The notes below the pieces were generated by a model that saw nothing but the letters and a program-made list of their open reading frames with translations, searched no databases and was not told the origin of the DNA. Shown in pieces: positions 12,401-27,400 of a stretch of DNA of 64,000 bases. A program made the translations under genes and the position numbers. The stretch comes from Tridacna crocea (Eukaryota; Mollusca; Bivalvia; Cardiida; Cardiidae). The stretch lies in contig OX031058.1 in the NCBI GenBank assembly GCA_943736015.1, forward strand, positions 15,711,001-15,775,000, written 5' to 3'. Within the stretch, counting starts at the first letter, position 1. Every line of letters begins with the position of its first letter.

Positions 12401-15400
12401 GAGAATTGGCTGCAGTTGTGGCAAACACTGGAATGAGTTGTAGCATAAATGGGTCATCCTTTGTGAAAATGCATCTGTGAAACATGTCAGCCTGCACAGT
12501 CCATGCAGGCTTAACTCATTACCAAACGAGAAAATTTTAGACTTGTCCAAATTGAAAGCAATTGCAGACAACAAAGTAAAGGTTACTCAAAAATTGAAAT
12601 TTGTTTCCAGCAGGGTAGAAAACTTTGTCGGAAAAGGAGAAAATGCTGGTTACCACCATTTTCTCCTTTTCTCACAATGTTTTCAAAAGGTTTCTATTTC
12701 AGGGTCGTAAAAACCAGGGATTGTTCGGTAAAGGGTTAACCTATTTGCAATAGCTTCATTTGATAGATGCAGTTAAATTTTCTTACACTGGTAGAAAGCA
12801 TTTCCCCCTTTTCACACACTGTTTCCAATACCCCTTCAATACCCTTTCAATACCCTCCTGGGTAGTTATCTCACTACCAAACGACAAAATTTTAGGCTTG
12901 TCCTATTCGAAAGCATTTGCAGACAACAAAATAAAAGAAACTGAAAATTTAAAATTTTTATTGTGAAATGTAGAAAACATCATGGGAAAAGGAGGAAATG
13001 CTGGTTACCAGCATTTTCTCCTTTTCCCAAAATGTTTTCTAAAGGCTTCTTTCTCAGGGGCGTCAAAAGTAGGGATTGTGTGGTAATAGGTTATTAAACA
13101 AATAAGTTGTTTTTGTAAAGATTAAAGCCATGACACTTTACCAAACAAGCCCTGGTTTTAACATCCCTCAGATAGAAGCCTTTTGAAAACATTATGGGAA
13201 AAGGAGAAAATGCTGGTAACCAGCATTTTCTCCTTTTCCCACAATGTTTTCTACTCTTCACAAAACAAATTTCAAATTTTCACTTTTATTTTGTCGTCTG
13301 CAAATGTTTTTAATTTGGACAAGCCTAAAATTCTATGATTTGGTAATGACTCAGGTCAGCTAAATCGGAAAACCAGCATTTTCTCCTTTTCCATCAATAG
13401 TTTCTATCATTTCAAAAGAAAAATTCCATCATATGAGGAACATTGAATTTTCTGCTTATCTTTTCATTTTCCATGAATAAATAATTTTGCAGTTTGGTAA
13501 AGCTTTTATATCTGAAACACAAGTAGAATCATACCATTGATATCTTTTGGCAGAAGGTCATAGAAGATGGAACCAGATTCACAAGCTTCAATATAAAACA
13601 CCATCTGAAAAGAGAGTACAAGTTTGAAAATACAGTGAGAGGTAACCGTAACATATGTTTCAGTTAACCCTTTCCCAAACGACAAATTTTTTTACTAGAC
13701 CAAATTGAAAGCATTTGCAGACAACAATTCAACTCTTGCTGAAAAGATGATTTCTGTCTATGATAGGATAGAAAACATTGTGGGAAAAGGAGAAAATGCT
13801 GGTTACCAGCATTTTCTCTTTTTCCCACAATGTTTTCAAAAGACTACTATTCCAGACCCGTAAAAACCAGGGATTGTTTGGGAAAGGGTAAAATTCTTAC
13901 TAACATGAAAGTTTGCAACAAATGCACACCTGGTGGTATTCGAGCCCATGCCGAAAAGATCCTCATTTTTTTTAAACTATTACCATATGACAATATTTTA
14001 GACTAAACAATGAACTAAAATCTGTTCTAAGGGGACCAAATAGTTTAAATTTGCCTCATCAAAAAGATTTTACTCAGTACCAATGCACTATTTGCTTTCC
14101 AACAATGATTCTGATCTTTTACAAGAAAATTCATGCTACATTTAATTTGCTGTCTAAAAACAATTTATATTACCGTAATACAAGTCTTGACTTGTCTTTG
14201 TGACGAGACATGAAGTACTTGTTTAATTGACAGAAAAGAAGTGTCACAGCCAGCATTGGGTCATACGGCGTGTTTATGACTAATTATGTATGGATGATAC
14301 AAATAGACAACTTTATACACTCTCAGGTATAAAATTTAGCTAAAGTTCATTTCTGAAGGTTTCTTTGATATTCCAAATTCCTGTGATCTAAGAAACACAG
14401 CAGAAATGAGTAGGCTCCATCAAAAAAATCTTGTGGAACATGAATCAATTGAAGTGCCCATGGTTAGTGGATGCTCAAGATTACCAGACAATATAGTACA
14501 TGTATCAATATCGTTACCTTTCCATATTTTCTATCCTTGTGCATCTCCATGATTGCATCATTCAGTACACTTGCCTTCAACTGTAAGAGAATCAATAAAT
14601 TCAATTACTCCCACCATACACTCTGTTGCTTAAAGGTGGGTATTTAGATTTTTCCCATCTCACCAAATTAGAATATATATATATCACACTTAAATCTATG
14701 TGAAAAAACAATACAAATCATCAATAATTAAGAATCATAAAATTATAAAAAAAAATTTAATGGTATTCCCTTAAAAGTCTATGTAGCCTCTTAAGGTATT
14801 TTTTGATTTCGCATCAAAAATAAAAAAAATCATTGTGGGAATGTCAAGTGACTGGCATGTGACTAATGACGCTTAAATTCCGTAACATAACAAACACGTG
14901 ATTATTTTCCATAATGTCTTCTTCAGACGCTATTTTTGAAGCTTCGTCTGTGTATTTCTGGTATGTAAACAAGCGAGATGCCCATCTTAACATAGATGTG
15001 TTTTCCGTCAGTATCGACCTGGGCCATAGTAAATCTCTAATTTCTCTTGTTGTCAGATGGTTTTTGACTACTGAGGTTTTATGAATGAAAATTAAAAGGC
15101 TTTCGGAGTATAAGGATGACTTTTTTGTATTTTTGTAAAATTTTCGTCCCTAAAACTGAACGCCCACCTTTAACTCTTTACCACACAATCCAGACTTTTA
15201 AAGACCTTGAGAAAGAAAGCCTATGAAAACGTTGTGAGAAAAGGAGAAAATGCTAACCAGCTTTCTACCCTTTCCAAATCAAATTTCAATTTTTGATTCA
15301 CATTTATTTTGTTGTCTGCAAATGCTTACAATTTAGACAAGTCCAAAATTTTGTCATTTGGTAAAGAGTTAAAAATGTCCTCAACTCTTCACACAACAAC

Positions 15401-18400
15401 CAAATTTTAGACTGGTCCAAATCGAAAGCATTTAACTCATCAGCATTTTCTTCTTTTCCCACAATCCTAAAGGTCATTTAAATTTGGGATTTTATGGGGA
15501 ATGATTAGGAAACAGGGTTAATTAACTCTTTACCAAACAAAAGAATTTTAGACCAGTCCCATTTTGAAAGCATTTTGTGGACAACAAAACAAATTTGATT
15601 CAAGAATCAAAATTTGTTTTAGGAATAGTAAAAAAAAAAATTGTGGGAAAAGAGGAAAATACTGGTTATCAGCATTTTCTTCTTTTCCCACAATTTTTTT
15701 CAAAAGCTTTCTTCTTCAGGGTCGTTAAAACTCAGGATTATGTAGTAAAGAGTCAACAAATCAGAATATTTCATAGTAACCCATTATCACATGATCCTGT
15801 GTTTTAATGACTCTGTAGGAAAAGGCTTTTGAAAACATTGTGGGAAAAGGAGAAAATGCTGGTCACCAGCATTTTCTCCCTTTCCCACAAAGTTTCATCC
15901 CCATCCACAATAAAAATCATTATTTCAGCTATATTTGTCATCTGCAAATCCTTTCAAATTGGACCAGTCTAAAATTTTGTTGTTTGATAAAGAGTTAAAT
16001 ATGTTTGAAATCATAAAACTCCTATAGATGAAATTAAAAAAAAATGTACCATAATGGAATCTGATAAATAAATATGGCATGCTCTGGCAAAAAGGCATTT
16101 AATTCATCTCTGTGATCTATTTACACAAAGCAAGGTATCTCAAAAAATAAAAAAAAAGAACATGGTGTCCAACAAACAGCTGAAGAAATTTTATCAGGTA
16201 ATGTTGTGTTACTTTTTTTTCACAAAAGACAATATATTCATGTAGGGTAATCATAGTTTGAAAGGATGTTTTCAAAGTAATGGGCAGTGACTCTGTTGAT
16301 TCACTGGCTGACTGATTGACTAATTGATCAAATGGCATTTTTTGTCACTTTTGACATCACTTCAGTCATATCAAATATTCATGTATTTCCTGGGTTTCAA
16401 AAGCATTAGGCTAGGGCTCTGCATGTCTTGTGAACAGGCACTCAAATGAAAAGCACAGTGGATCCAGTGAGGCTTGAACCTGGGGCCTTCAGGTCATAAG
16501 TCCTACACTTTGCCACTGTGCCATGTTGAACCACAGTGAGTCTATTACAGAAGGTAACAGGATTAGGTATAAATGTACTGTATCTATAAAATTATAATAT
16601 TGCTGGTTAACTAATTGTGTTGTATATGTATTTATAAAATATGAAATCAATTGAAATACAAAAAAAAAATATATATAATTTCATGTCCAGTAAAATCTAC
16701 AACAAATAATTACCATGTATGTGTATATACAAACAAAGCATAAGCAGGGAATGGATTGCAATATGTAGGTCAAGCAATAAGCATGTAATATTCAATAATC
16801 CTTTACAAAAAATTCCTGTGCTATAATAACTATAAGGAAAAGGAAATAGTAATTGATAAATCATTTTTTGCTTTCCCCACAATGCTTTCAAAAGCCCTCC
16901 TCCTCAGCACTGATAAAACATGTGACTGGTAAAGAGTAAAATGGAGTGAAAAGGAACTTTCTGTGTAAAACATTTTTAATAATTTGTAAGGGTAACCTCC
17001 CTTTTTGTACAATTCCCCATGATACTTTCTACACTTGATAAACATTTTCTACACTTGATAAACATTTTTTTAAAAAAAAAAATGTGACCTTATACTAACC
17101 AAAACAAAAAAAAAATCACTATTTCATATTGGGAAACATTCTTCTACTGCTAGAAAAAAATCTTTGCATCCCCATCAATACTTGGGAAATGTAATTGATC
17201 TACTTATAGAAAATCTAAGATGATCACAAACTTTGACCAGCCCGCATAGCTCAACAGGTAAAGTGTATAAGTCGTGAATATCATATTCTGAGTCACTTGA
17301 GGGTGTGAGTTTGATCCCCACAGCTGGTGATCTAAAATTAGTAATAGTCATTCAAACATGACATTAAAGTGAGGTCCCATGTGATGGTGCTATACACCAA
17401 GTTTATAGCACTTGGTGCTATAAACATCAGAGCTTTTTTAAAAGCTAAAGAAGTAACCTAAGATCCACACTATCCCCTGTAACAATACTAATAGCCTTCA
17501 GCGGCAACCATCTATAAACACAAATTCAGTCAATCAATTTAAAACTCCACAATGTCTCATAATATTCATAGATAATTAAGTATTCCTTAAAAGAAATTAG
17601 TAAAGCTACATATTGAAGGGAACCAAGTTATATATAGCACCTACTCTGATAGTTAGGTTCTGGAAGACAGAGGTATAATGTATCCCTGTGTTGCATTATA
17701 CAAGACAAGTTCTTACATAATATATGAATCCAATGAGTCCATTTTGTCTCTGATTCCATAGAATGATGGGTTAGTCCTGTGACATGTAAATAGCAAAAAC
17801 TTTTTATTTCATATCAGGCTGCTGACTGAACATAATGACATGGGTTGATACATTTTGCATTATGGTTTCAACCCTCTTATCACATAGCATGAACCATCTG
17901 TGTTTTATCCCAAGCAAGGTAGGGAAAAATCCATGAGATCTTTGTGGTGCAAGGGAAAAAGGGCAATGTACCCTAAAGGTGGTGCCAGTGATCTGACTTA
18001 CCCTCTTTGTACCAAACCCCAGAATACCTGGTGCCCCATGGTCAACAAAGTTGACAAAAACAAAATCATCTGGACCGCTGTTATTTTGGAAAAATAATGC
18101 AATAATGAAATTCTAATAGTTTCTACCATTTGTTACGATACTGCAATGGTGTAATCGCAATCCTTTACCACAGAATTCAGAGTTTTTTATGAACATAAGC
18201 AATAAGGCTATAGTAAGCACTGTTGGACAGTGAGAAATTGCTAAACAGTATTTTTTCAATTGTTTTCTATTCTTCAACGCTATACCAAATGACAAAATGT
18301 TAGACTTGTCCATACTGAAAGACAAGTTAAAAGTGTCTGGATTTATGAAATCTGACATGGTAGAAAACCTTGAGGGAAAAGGAGAAAATGCTGGTTACCA

Positions 18401-21400
18401 GCATTTTCTCCTTTTCCAACAAGGTTTTCAAAAGCTTTCCTTCCCAGGGTTGAGAAAACCAGGGCTTGTTTGGTAAAGAGTTAACAGATTATGTCAACCA
18501 ATTGTTTCCCCCACTAAATTTGTCATCTGCAAATGCATTTAACCCTTTCCCAAACAATAAATTTTAGGCTCTTCCAAACTCAAAGAGTTTGCAGACGACA
18601 ATTTCAAGTTTGGTAAAAATGGCAGAAAGTTCTCTTAATGGGTAGAAAACACTGTGGGAAAAGGAGAAATTGCTCGTTATGAACAATTTCTCCTTTTCCC
18701 ATAGTGTTTTCAAAAGACTTGTACTGCAGACACATAAAAACCAAGGGCTTGTTAGGGAGAGGTTTAATTTGGACAAGTCTAAACTTTTATCTGCTGGTAA
18801 AGGAATTAGTGGTGTCAAAAGTCAACAACAACATAATGGTGATTCATAAGCTCATGACTGTTAAGTGCTTCAACCCATTACCACACAATCCCTACTTTTG
18901 ACGCCCCTGAGAAAGAAGCCTTTTGAAAACACTGTAGGAAAAGGAGAAAATGCTGGTAACCAGCATTTTCTCCTTTTCCCACAGTGTTTTCTACCCTTCC
19001 CAGATCAAATTTTAATTTTTTAGTCACCTTCATTTTGTCGTCTGCAAATGCTTTCAATTTGAACCAGTCTAAAATTTTGTTGTGTGGTAAAGAGTTAAAC
19101 AATCTGTTACAGTCATGTCACATGAGGTTTGACCCTTTACCAAACAGTTCCGATTTTAAATGACACTAAAGAAGACAACAGTTGAAAACATTATGGTGAA
19201 AGGAGAAAACACCAGCATGCATTTTCCCCTTTCTCTGTCACTTTGGCTACCCATCCAAAAACTAATTTCACTTTCTCAATTACTTTTATTTTCTTGTCTG
19301 CAAATCCTTTCAACTTTGACAAATCTAGAGTTATGTTCTTTGGTAAAGAGTTAACCCATCTCCACACAATCCCTCCTTTTGACGATCCTAAAAAAAGGAG
19401 CCTTTAGAAAACATTGTGGGAAACAGAAAAAATGCTGGTAACCAACATTTTTTCCTTTTCCAACAATGTTTTCTACCCTTCACAAAACAAATTTTAAATT
19501 TTCAGTCACTTTTATTTTGTCATCTGCAAATGCTTTGGATTTGGACAAGCCTAAAATATTGTCGTTTGGTAATGAGTTAACTCTTCACCTAGTTAAAAAT
19601 TTTGAAGTCGGCCTAATTGAAAGAATCTGCAGATGTTAAGGCTGAAATGGATATAACTGGACTGAACTTCTCTGACAGGATGGAAAACATTGTGGGAAAG
19701 GAAAAAAAATACTGGTAACACGCCATTTCTGTTTTTACCACAATGTTTTCAAAAGCTTTCTTAATCAGGGCTTTTAACCCTTTCCCAAACAACAAATTTT
19801 GGACTGTTCCGAATTGAAAGAGTCTGCAGACGACAATTTTAGATTTTGAGAAAATGGCAGAAAGTTATGAAAAAGGGTAGAAAACACTGTGGGAAAAGGA
19901 GAAATTGCTCGTTACGAGCAATTTCTCCTTTTCCAACAATGTTTTCAAAAGACTTTTACTGCAGACACGTAAAAACCAGGGCTTGTTTGGGAAAGGGTTA
20001 AACATGTAATGGTTTGGTGAAGGGCTATCGCCCACTACTTTAACTCTTTACCAAACAGTGAAAATTTAGACTTGTCCAAACTGAAGGCATTTGCAGACGA
20101 CAAATAAAACTGACCGAAGATTTGAAATTTGTTTGGGAATGGTAGAAAACATTTTGGGAAAAGGAAAAAATGCTGCTTACCAGCACTTTCTCCTTTTCCC
20201 AGAATGTTTTCAAAAAGATTCTTTCTTAGGGTTGTTAAAAGTCAGGATTTTGTGGTAAAGAAAGAATGTAACATGGAAAAACAGAAAAACCCAACAAAAC
20301 ACAGCGAATATTGGATTTTAGGTTACTTTTTCCTTTGAGTTTTAATTACCCAGAGTAAAAAAGCTTTAGAAAACATTGAGGCAATAGGAGAAAATCCTGA
20401 TTTCCAGCAATTTCTCTTTCTTTCACAATGTTTTCGACCCTGTCGAAGACAAAAATCATGATTTAAGCTTGTCTTCTTTCTGTTTTCTGCAAATGATTTC
20501 AATCTGGTGAATTACAAAATGTTGCTACTGGGTTAAGATTTGTGCATACAAATGGATTAACCGATTATCACGCTATCCTGATTTTTAACAACCCTGTTGA
20601 AAAATCACTTTTGACAATATTGTGGGAAAAGGGAGAAAGTGCTGGTAACCAGAATTTCTATAATTTGTCATTTGGTAAGAGTTGATAAGTAGCCTATGAT
20701 GTGCACTAATCAAGCAGTCTTGATACTCCAAGTTTTGTATTTCCCTACGGTGAAATTGTCTTTCAGATTTATTAGGCATTCAAAATTTGTTAACCCTTTC
20801 CTACACAATTCCAACTTTCCATGATCCTGAGAGAGAAACACTCTGAAAACATTGTGGGAAAAGAAGAACCAGCATGTCCTTTTTACCCAAAATGCTTTCT
20901 ACCTTTCCCAAAACAAATTCCATTTTTAAGTCACATCTATTTTGACATCTGCAAATGGTTTCAATTTTGTCTGGTCCAAAATGTTGTTGTTTTGTAAACA
21001 GCTAACTCTCTACTAGAATGACACTAATTTACACCTGTCTAATTGGAGAGCATTTCAAAACAGAAAATAAATTGTTAATATGTTCAGAATGAAACAATTT
21101 GGTTTCGACTGGACTGAATCCACTGTGGAAAATGGAGAAAATGTTGGTTACCAGCATGTGTTCTCTCATTTTTCAAAAGCTTTTATCTCAAGATTTTAAA
21201 ATCTTAGAGAAGTTTAGTTAGTTCAATATAATATTAGGTGGGAATTTTTTGCGACTGTTAGGATAGAAAACATGGTGAATACATTAAATCAGCTCAGATC
21301 ATAAGATTTAGCTGTCAAAGGGTAAAAACATGTTTGGGAAAAAAAGACAATGCTGGCTACCAACATTCCCTCCTTTTTGAACACTATTTTCAAAAGCCTT

Positions 21401-24400
21401 CTCCTACAGGTCATTGAAACTTAACATTGTATGGTAAATGGTTAGATTATGTGTTAGATCTATTTTTATCTACATACTAAGCAAGCTTCACTTTTTCATT
21501 AACATGCTTTGCAAAGCCAGCCAGTCATTCTTTTACACACTGTACAGCTCTTTGCTGTTATGAATATTCATACAAAAACAGCCACAAATTTGAAACATTC
21601 TGCTCTTCTCTACTAACTGAAAATTGGCATTTCATGCACTGGGCACTCCAAGCATTACATAAAGATTATATAGTCAAACTTTGGTAGCTCAAACACCTTT
21701 GGGACTGGGTAATTTGTTCAAATTGTTTAGATAAATCAGTATAAGTAAACTGTCTGATTTTTGGAAAACTTCTCGAAGTAACCACATGTTTTTCTTTTTT
21801 AACCTAAAACACTTTTTCCCTGACTGTTTTTATGTAGCCTCTGCACCTCTACTTTTTGACATTTTACTCATTTTAAAGTCATTCTATTAGCAAACAAGAG
21901 CGGCAAATTGTCGCAAGATACGCCCGTCTTACCCCAAGTTGTAAAGCTGGGGCATAATAATCATAATATAGGGGAGGTAGAGAAAAATAATAGTGCAGGA
22001 ATTTTTGCCGCTGATTGAAGCAAATGGCATTTTTGATTTCACATCTTTCAAAAAAAAATTAAAATCTACAAGTAAGAGGATGAAATTTCATATTGACAAC
22101 ACCTATACTCTTGGAGATACAGTGTGGTCAAAATTTATGTGTAGAAATAAATAACTGGAGATATCATGTCATGAAATTTCCTAGCCGTAGCTAGCACAGC
22201 ATTGGAGAATCCTCCAAACAAAATTTAAGTCTCAAAAACAATACAGGGGAAAACACAAAAGTTTAGGAAGGAGGAACAATTCCTTACAGTTCCATTTCAT
22301 AAGATGTACTCTCCAACAATAACTAAAAAATTAAGCAAGCAAGAGTTGCAATTTATGGGAACTGCACTCCCCCTTGATGGAATGTATCCATGCATGAAAT
22401 TTCATAACCCTAGTTAGTATAGTTTTTAAGATATGCACCGGAAAAAATTCAAGTATGAAAAACGACAAAGGGCAATAAGTCAAAAATTAAGCAAGCAAGA
22501 GTTATGATTCCTGTGCACTGCACTCCCCCTTGATGAGATCTATCCACCCATGAAATTTCATAACCCTAGCTTGTATAGTTTTGGAGATATGCTCCGGACA
22601 AAATTCAAGTATGAAAAACGACAAAGGGCACTAACTCAAAAATTAAGCAAGCAAGAGTTACGATTTCTAGTCACTGCACTCCCCCTCGATGAGATCTATC
22701 CACCCATGAAATTTCATAACCCTAGCTAGTATAGTTTTGGAGATATGCTCCGGACAAAGAACTGGCCGCCACCCGCCCGGACGCCCGCCCGCCCACCATA
22801 GGTGATCCCATAATACGTCCCGTCTTCAACGGGCGTATTAAAATTATAAGTAGGAAAAAGGAAATTTATTAGCAGACCACATGTTAAGTGACACATCTTG
22901 AATCATATTAAAGTCAAAGATGCAGATTATGATTAAAGTTGTGGTTCAAAAATACCTTTTACATGTTTAACTCTTTATCAAACAACAAAAATTCGACTAG
23001 TCCAAATTAAAAGCATTTGCAGACGACAAAATAAATGTCACTCAAAAATTTAAATTTGAGAAAACATTGTGGGAAAAGGAGAAAATGCTGGTTTCCAGCA
23101 TTTTCTCCTTTTCCTACAGTGTTTTCAAAAGCTTTCTTTCTCAGGGTTGTCAAAAGTTGGGATTGTGTTGTAAAGAGTTAAAGGAAACCTGTATTTCATA
23201 CCAGAGTGCCATTTAACAAAAACGCTTACAGAGATAATGCATCAAAACATCCTTAGAAACCAAAGACGTCTTTAAAGACGTAACAATAGTGTAATCACTG
23301 AAAAAAAATCTTTCTTTGACAACAAAATCAAGGGTGTATACTTTATAGTCAGTTTTAAAAAAATGCAACACATCCATTATTCAAAAGAGCATTATCTCCC
23401 ACTAGATGGCATTCTACAAATACTCATATATCTAATTTGGGCATCCTGGGTACACAGGACTGGACCACATTACTGCGCAACAACCATTGCTATGAATTTC
23501 AAACTAAAATAAATGTTTACTCAATAAAATGCCACATGGTGTGATTCACTCAGCTATGATCAGCAGTTTACAGAAATCTAGAGCTAAAACAGGTCTGATT
23601 TTTCCTCAAATGTATTGAAAAAAGCCATTTTCTCCATTGCTACTTTCTAGCATGTATTATTACAGTCTCCCCTATATAGGGGAGAGTGATGCGTCATAAA
23701 AGACATGTCCAATCTTCGAAGAATATGGCATACACAGACAAGGTTAAGAGAGAGTTTCCGACTTATCAAGTTAACACATAATGGTGTGAAACTCTGTGAC
23801 TTATCGTTGATTAACCCTTTGTTTGACTTAGACAGGTAAAAAACACAAAAGAGTGGATGACGTGTCCATGGTAGGTAATTGAAAGGTAAAATTATGAAGT
23901 GTGAGAGTTTTCCACGGTCGAACAATATATATATCATAAAGAGATTTTGCTGTGCCAATCAAAGGTTTGAGCCACTAAACTTTCACTGTACATGGCACTC
24001 TGCAATTGCTTTCAGTGAAATTAAAAAGGGACATAACCCTGTGAAAATATTTTGATGGTTACCTGCCCTTGTTGTATCAATTGCCCGCTAACAACTAGTC
24101 CAAGTTTGAAGTATGTATATATAAATAGAGAGCTCTAGATGAGAGGGAGTGATCAAAGCTCTACGCCATCTAGTTTCAGAAGAGAAGAATTTTAAAGTTT
24201 TTCTTCTTTGTTCTTATATTCAAACTTCTGACCCCCGGGGGAGTCATTATTTCTCTTCAAAACCGTATGTTGTGGGTACTCATTAGAACTGTCTCAATGA
24301 GACGATTCTAATGAGTACCCAAAACATACCGTTTAGTGCAGAATAATAAATATTTTCACTATTGAAATCTAAATCACTACCCCTATCTGGAGCTCGGTAA

Positions 24401-27400
24401 ATATCTTTATTTAGAACTTGATACTTTAAAATGTCAATGTTTTTTGCATGACGACACAGATGCTGACTTCACAGCTATGACAATAGCTTGATATTTTCTT
24501 CACAAAACAGCCAAGCAAATAAATATAAAAACATTAACCCAAGCCATACAGTTAAGCTATGTGAATACACTGGATTAACACTTTCCTGCCTCCAGATCAA
24601 CATTTTAATTTTTTCTTGCAGCAAACTATTTTTGAAATACTTTATGGCAAAAGTATTACATGTAATTGCTCATATTTACCAATTTCATCTTTTGCATTAA
24701 TGTTTGTAGATCTACATGACATTTGTAAATTCATTGAATCAACATCTGACCTTATCTCTTTACCACACAGTCCCAACTTTTCACAACCCTAACAAAGAAG
24801 CCTTTTGAAAACATTGTGAGAAAAGGAGAAAATACTGGTAACCAGCATTTTCACCTTTTCCTACAATATTTTCTAACCTTTCTATGACAAAGTTAAATAT
24901 TTAAGTCACACTGATTGTGTCATCTGCAAAATGCTCTCAATTTTGACTACCGTAGTCTAAAACTTTGGCGTGTTGTTTGGTAGGAAGAGTTAACTGTTGT
25001 TGATAAAGATGAATTTACAAGGTTTGTTTCCAACAGCGTAAAATGAAATTTGTGACTGGAGGCAACAAGTTAACTATATCTATGTTAGTAACAGAAACAT
25101 CCTCAAAACTGCTCATAATCTTACGAAATCATCTCCAAAACCTAAGATTCCAGGTGCGCCGTGGTCAACAAAATTGACAAAGATGTAGTCATCAGCAGTG
25201 CTAATAAAGACAAAATTCATTATTTACTTGAATATGTAACAATAAAATACTGTTCTGCAAGGAATATATATATATATTGTTGAAAGAAATATTGTGAAAA
25301 AAGGTTTTAATTTGCATGTGCAATATCACCTCTCTACCAAAAGACATGTTACGAACATCTCAGAACAGGTACACATGCTGATGAATAGCATTTTCTTCTT
25401 TTCTGACAATATTTTCAACCCTTTCAAAGACAAATTCCATGATCCACACCAAGTTTTACCCTTTACCACACCATTCCTGGTTTTTTACGACTCAGAGGAA
25501 CAAGCCTACTGCAAAACATGGTGGGAAAAGGAGAAAATGGTGGTTATCAACATTTTCTCCTTTTCCCACAACATAGTCCTCTCTTCTAAAGTCAAGTTTC
25601 AATTTTCGAGTCCCATTTATTTTGTTGTCTGCAAATGCTTTCAATTTGGGCAAGTCTAAAATTTTGTTGTTAGGTAAAGGGTTAATTAGCTTTCTGCAAA
25701 TTCCTGGGATATGAACAAGTCAAGAGTCTTTTTGCTACAGAATCACAGGTTATAAGGTTAACCCTTTACCAAACAATCCAATGTTTTACCCTTTACCCCA
25801 TTAGGCATTTCTATGACATCTCTAATTGACCCTAAATAACAGCAAAGATGAAGCTGTTTCTTATGTGTAAATGATACCTTTTGATAGCATAGAAAACATT
25901 GTGACAAAAGGTGAAATTGCTCGTCACGAGCAATTTCACCTTTTGCCACAATGTTTTCCAAAGGCTCCTACAAGCAATGTGTAGAAATGAGTATCTATGG
26001 AGTAAAGGGTTAACAACCCTTGGGAAGAAGGTTTTGAAAAACACAAAGCAAATACAAGAAAATGCTGGTAATGAACATGTTCTGCTTCTTTAATATTTTC
26101 TACCACATCAGAGAACTTCCACTCATTTATATACATTTCAAATCTGTCTTCTGCTACTCCTTTCAATTTGAAAGTCCTAAAATTTCTCTATTGTGAACGG
26201 GATCAAAGCAGATGGTACATACCTCTCGATGACTTTTCCATTAGCCGTTTCAGCGTCACCTGTCAGTACAGCAATAAAATTCTCTGGATTGACGTCCTGA
26301 AATGACATTCTCTCTTTTTATTCTCCTTAACTCTTTACCAAACGACAAAATTTTAGACTTGTCCAAATTGAAAGCATTTGCTGGGGACAAAATAAATGTG
26401 ATTAAAGAATTGAAATTCATTTCAGAAAGGGGAGAAAACATTGTGGGAAAAGGAGAAAATCCTGGTTACCAGCATATCAAACTTTTTTTGCAAAGCCACG
26501 ATGGCACTGATAGTGACAAAGATGACTGGGCTGTGACAATATTTCAGTTTTTTTTTTTTTTTTTTCAAGAACAGTCCCACTAAAATATTACCATGTTCAC
26601 TCAAAATAAAAGTGGTGGTCTAGTGTGGATGAGAATAAATCAAAATTTTAATTTTCACACTTTTCACAAGTCTGAACAACCCTGATGCAAAGAGCTTTTG
26701 AAAACAATAAAGGAAAAAGAGAAAATGCTGGTAACCATTATTTTTTCCTTTTTCAAAAATGTTTTCTCCACTTTTTGAGGTAAATCTAATCAGTGAGCTA
26801 TATTTAATTTGCTGTCTACCAAAGCCTTCGATATGGACAAAGCTAAACTTATGTTGACTGACCCTTTATCACACAATCCCTAGTTTTAAGCTGGGTAGAT
26901 TTTCACATGACACCAAATTGAAAATTATAAATATCACTGAAATTTATATGAAAAAAAATACAAATCATCAATAATTAAGAGTCATAAAATTTCAAAAAAA
27001 AACTATTTGATGGTGTTCCCTTAAAAGGCTACATAGCCTCTTAAGGTTTTAGTTTAGTTTAAACATATTTATTTTACATCGATTGAGAAACAAGTTCTTA
27101 CAACTTATACTAATCTCTCTCAAGTTCTTACAACTTATACTAATCTCTCTCTATTCTGCTTCCTGGGAACTACACCAGTACTCGCGCTGAATGTGTGGGC
27201 CAATGAAACACCCAAAGTTGACACCCGCTTCCGGGAATCGAACTCAGGACCCTTAGGTTATGAGGCTGACGCTCTACCTCACAACCACGGACACCAAAAT
27301 AAGGTATTTTTAGTTTTTGCACCAGAAATCAAAAAAAGCATTGTGGGGGATGTCAAGTGACTGGCATGTGACTAATGATGTTTAACCCATTACCACACAA

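Noticed and set aside
18002..18077. Exon 5B as part of a second legumain gene
   Set aside because: No second copy of any other exon is seen on either strand in the window, and 5B lies within the single gene in the same orientation; kept only as a minor alternative.
23647..23958. 103-codon minus-strand frame as a gene
   Set aside because: No recognisable motif and no exon structure; composition fits a chance open stretch in an intron.
27235..27298. Possible tRNA gene (GAGTTCGATTCCC box B)
   Set aside because: The cloverleaf is incomplete and the same head plus non-tRNA tail occurs at 44163 and 47170, so it is a SINE.
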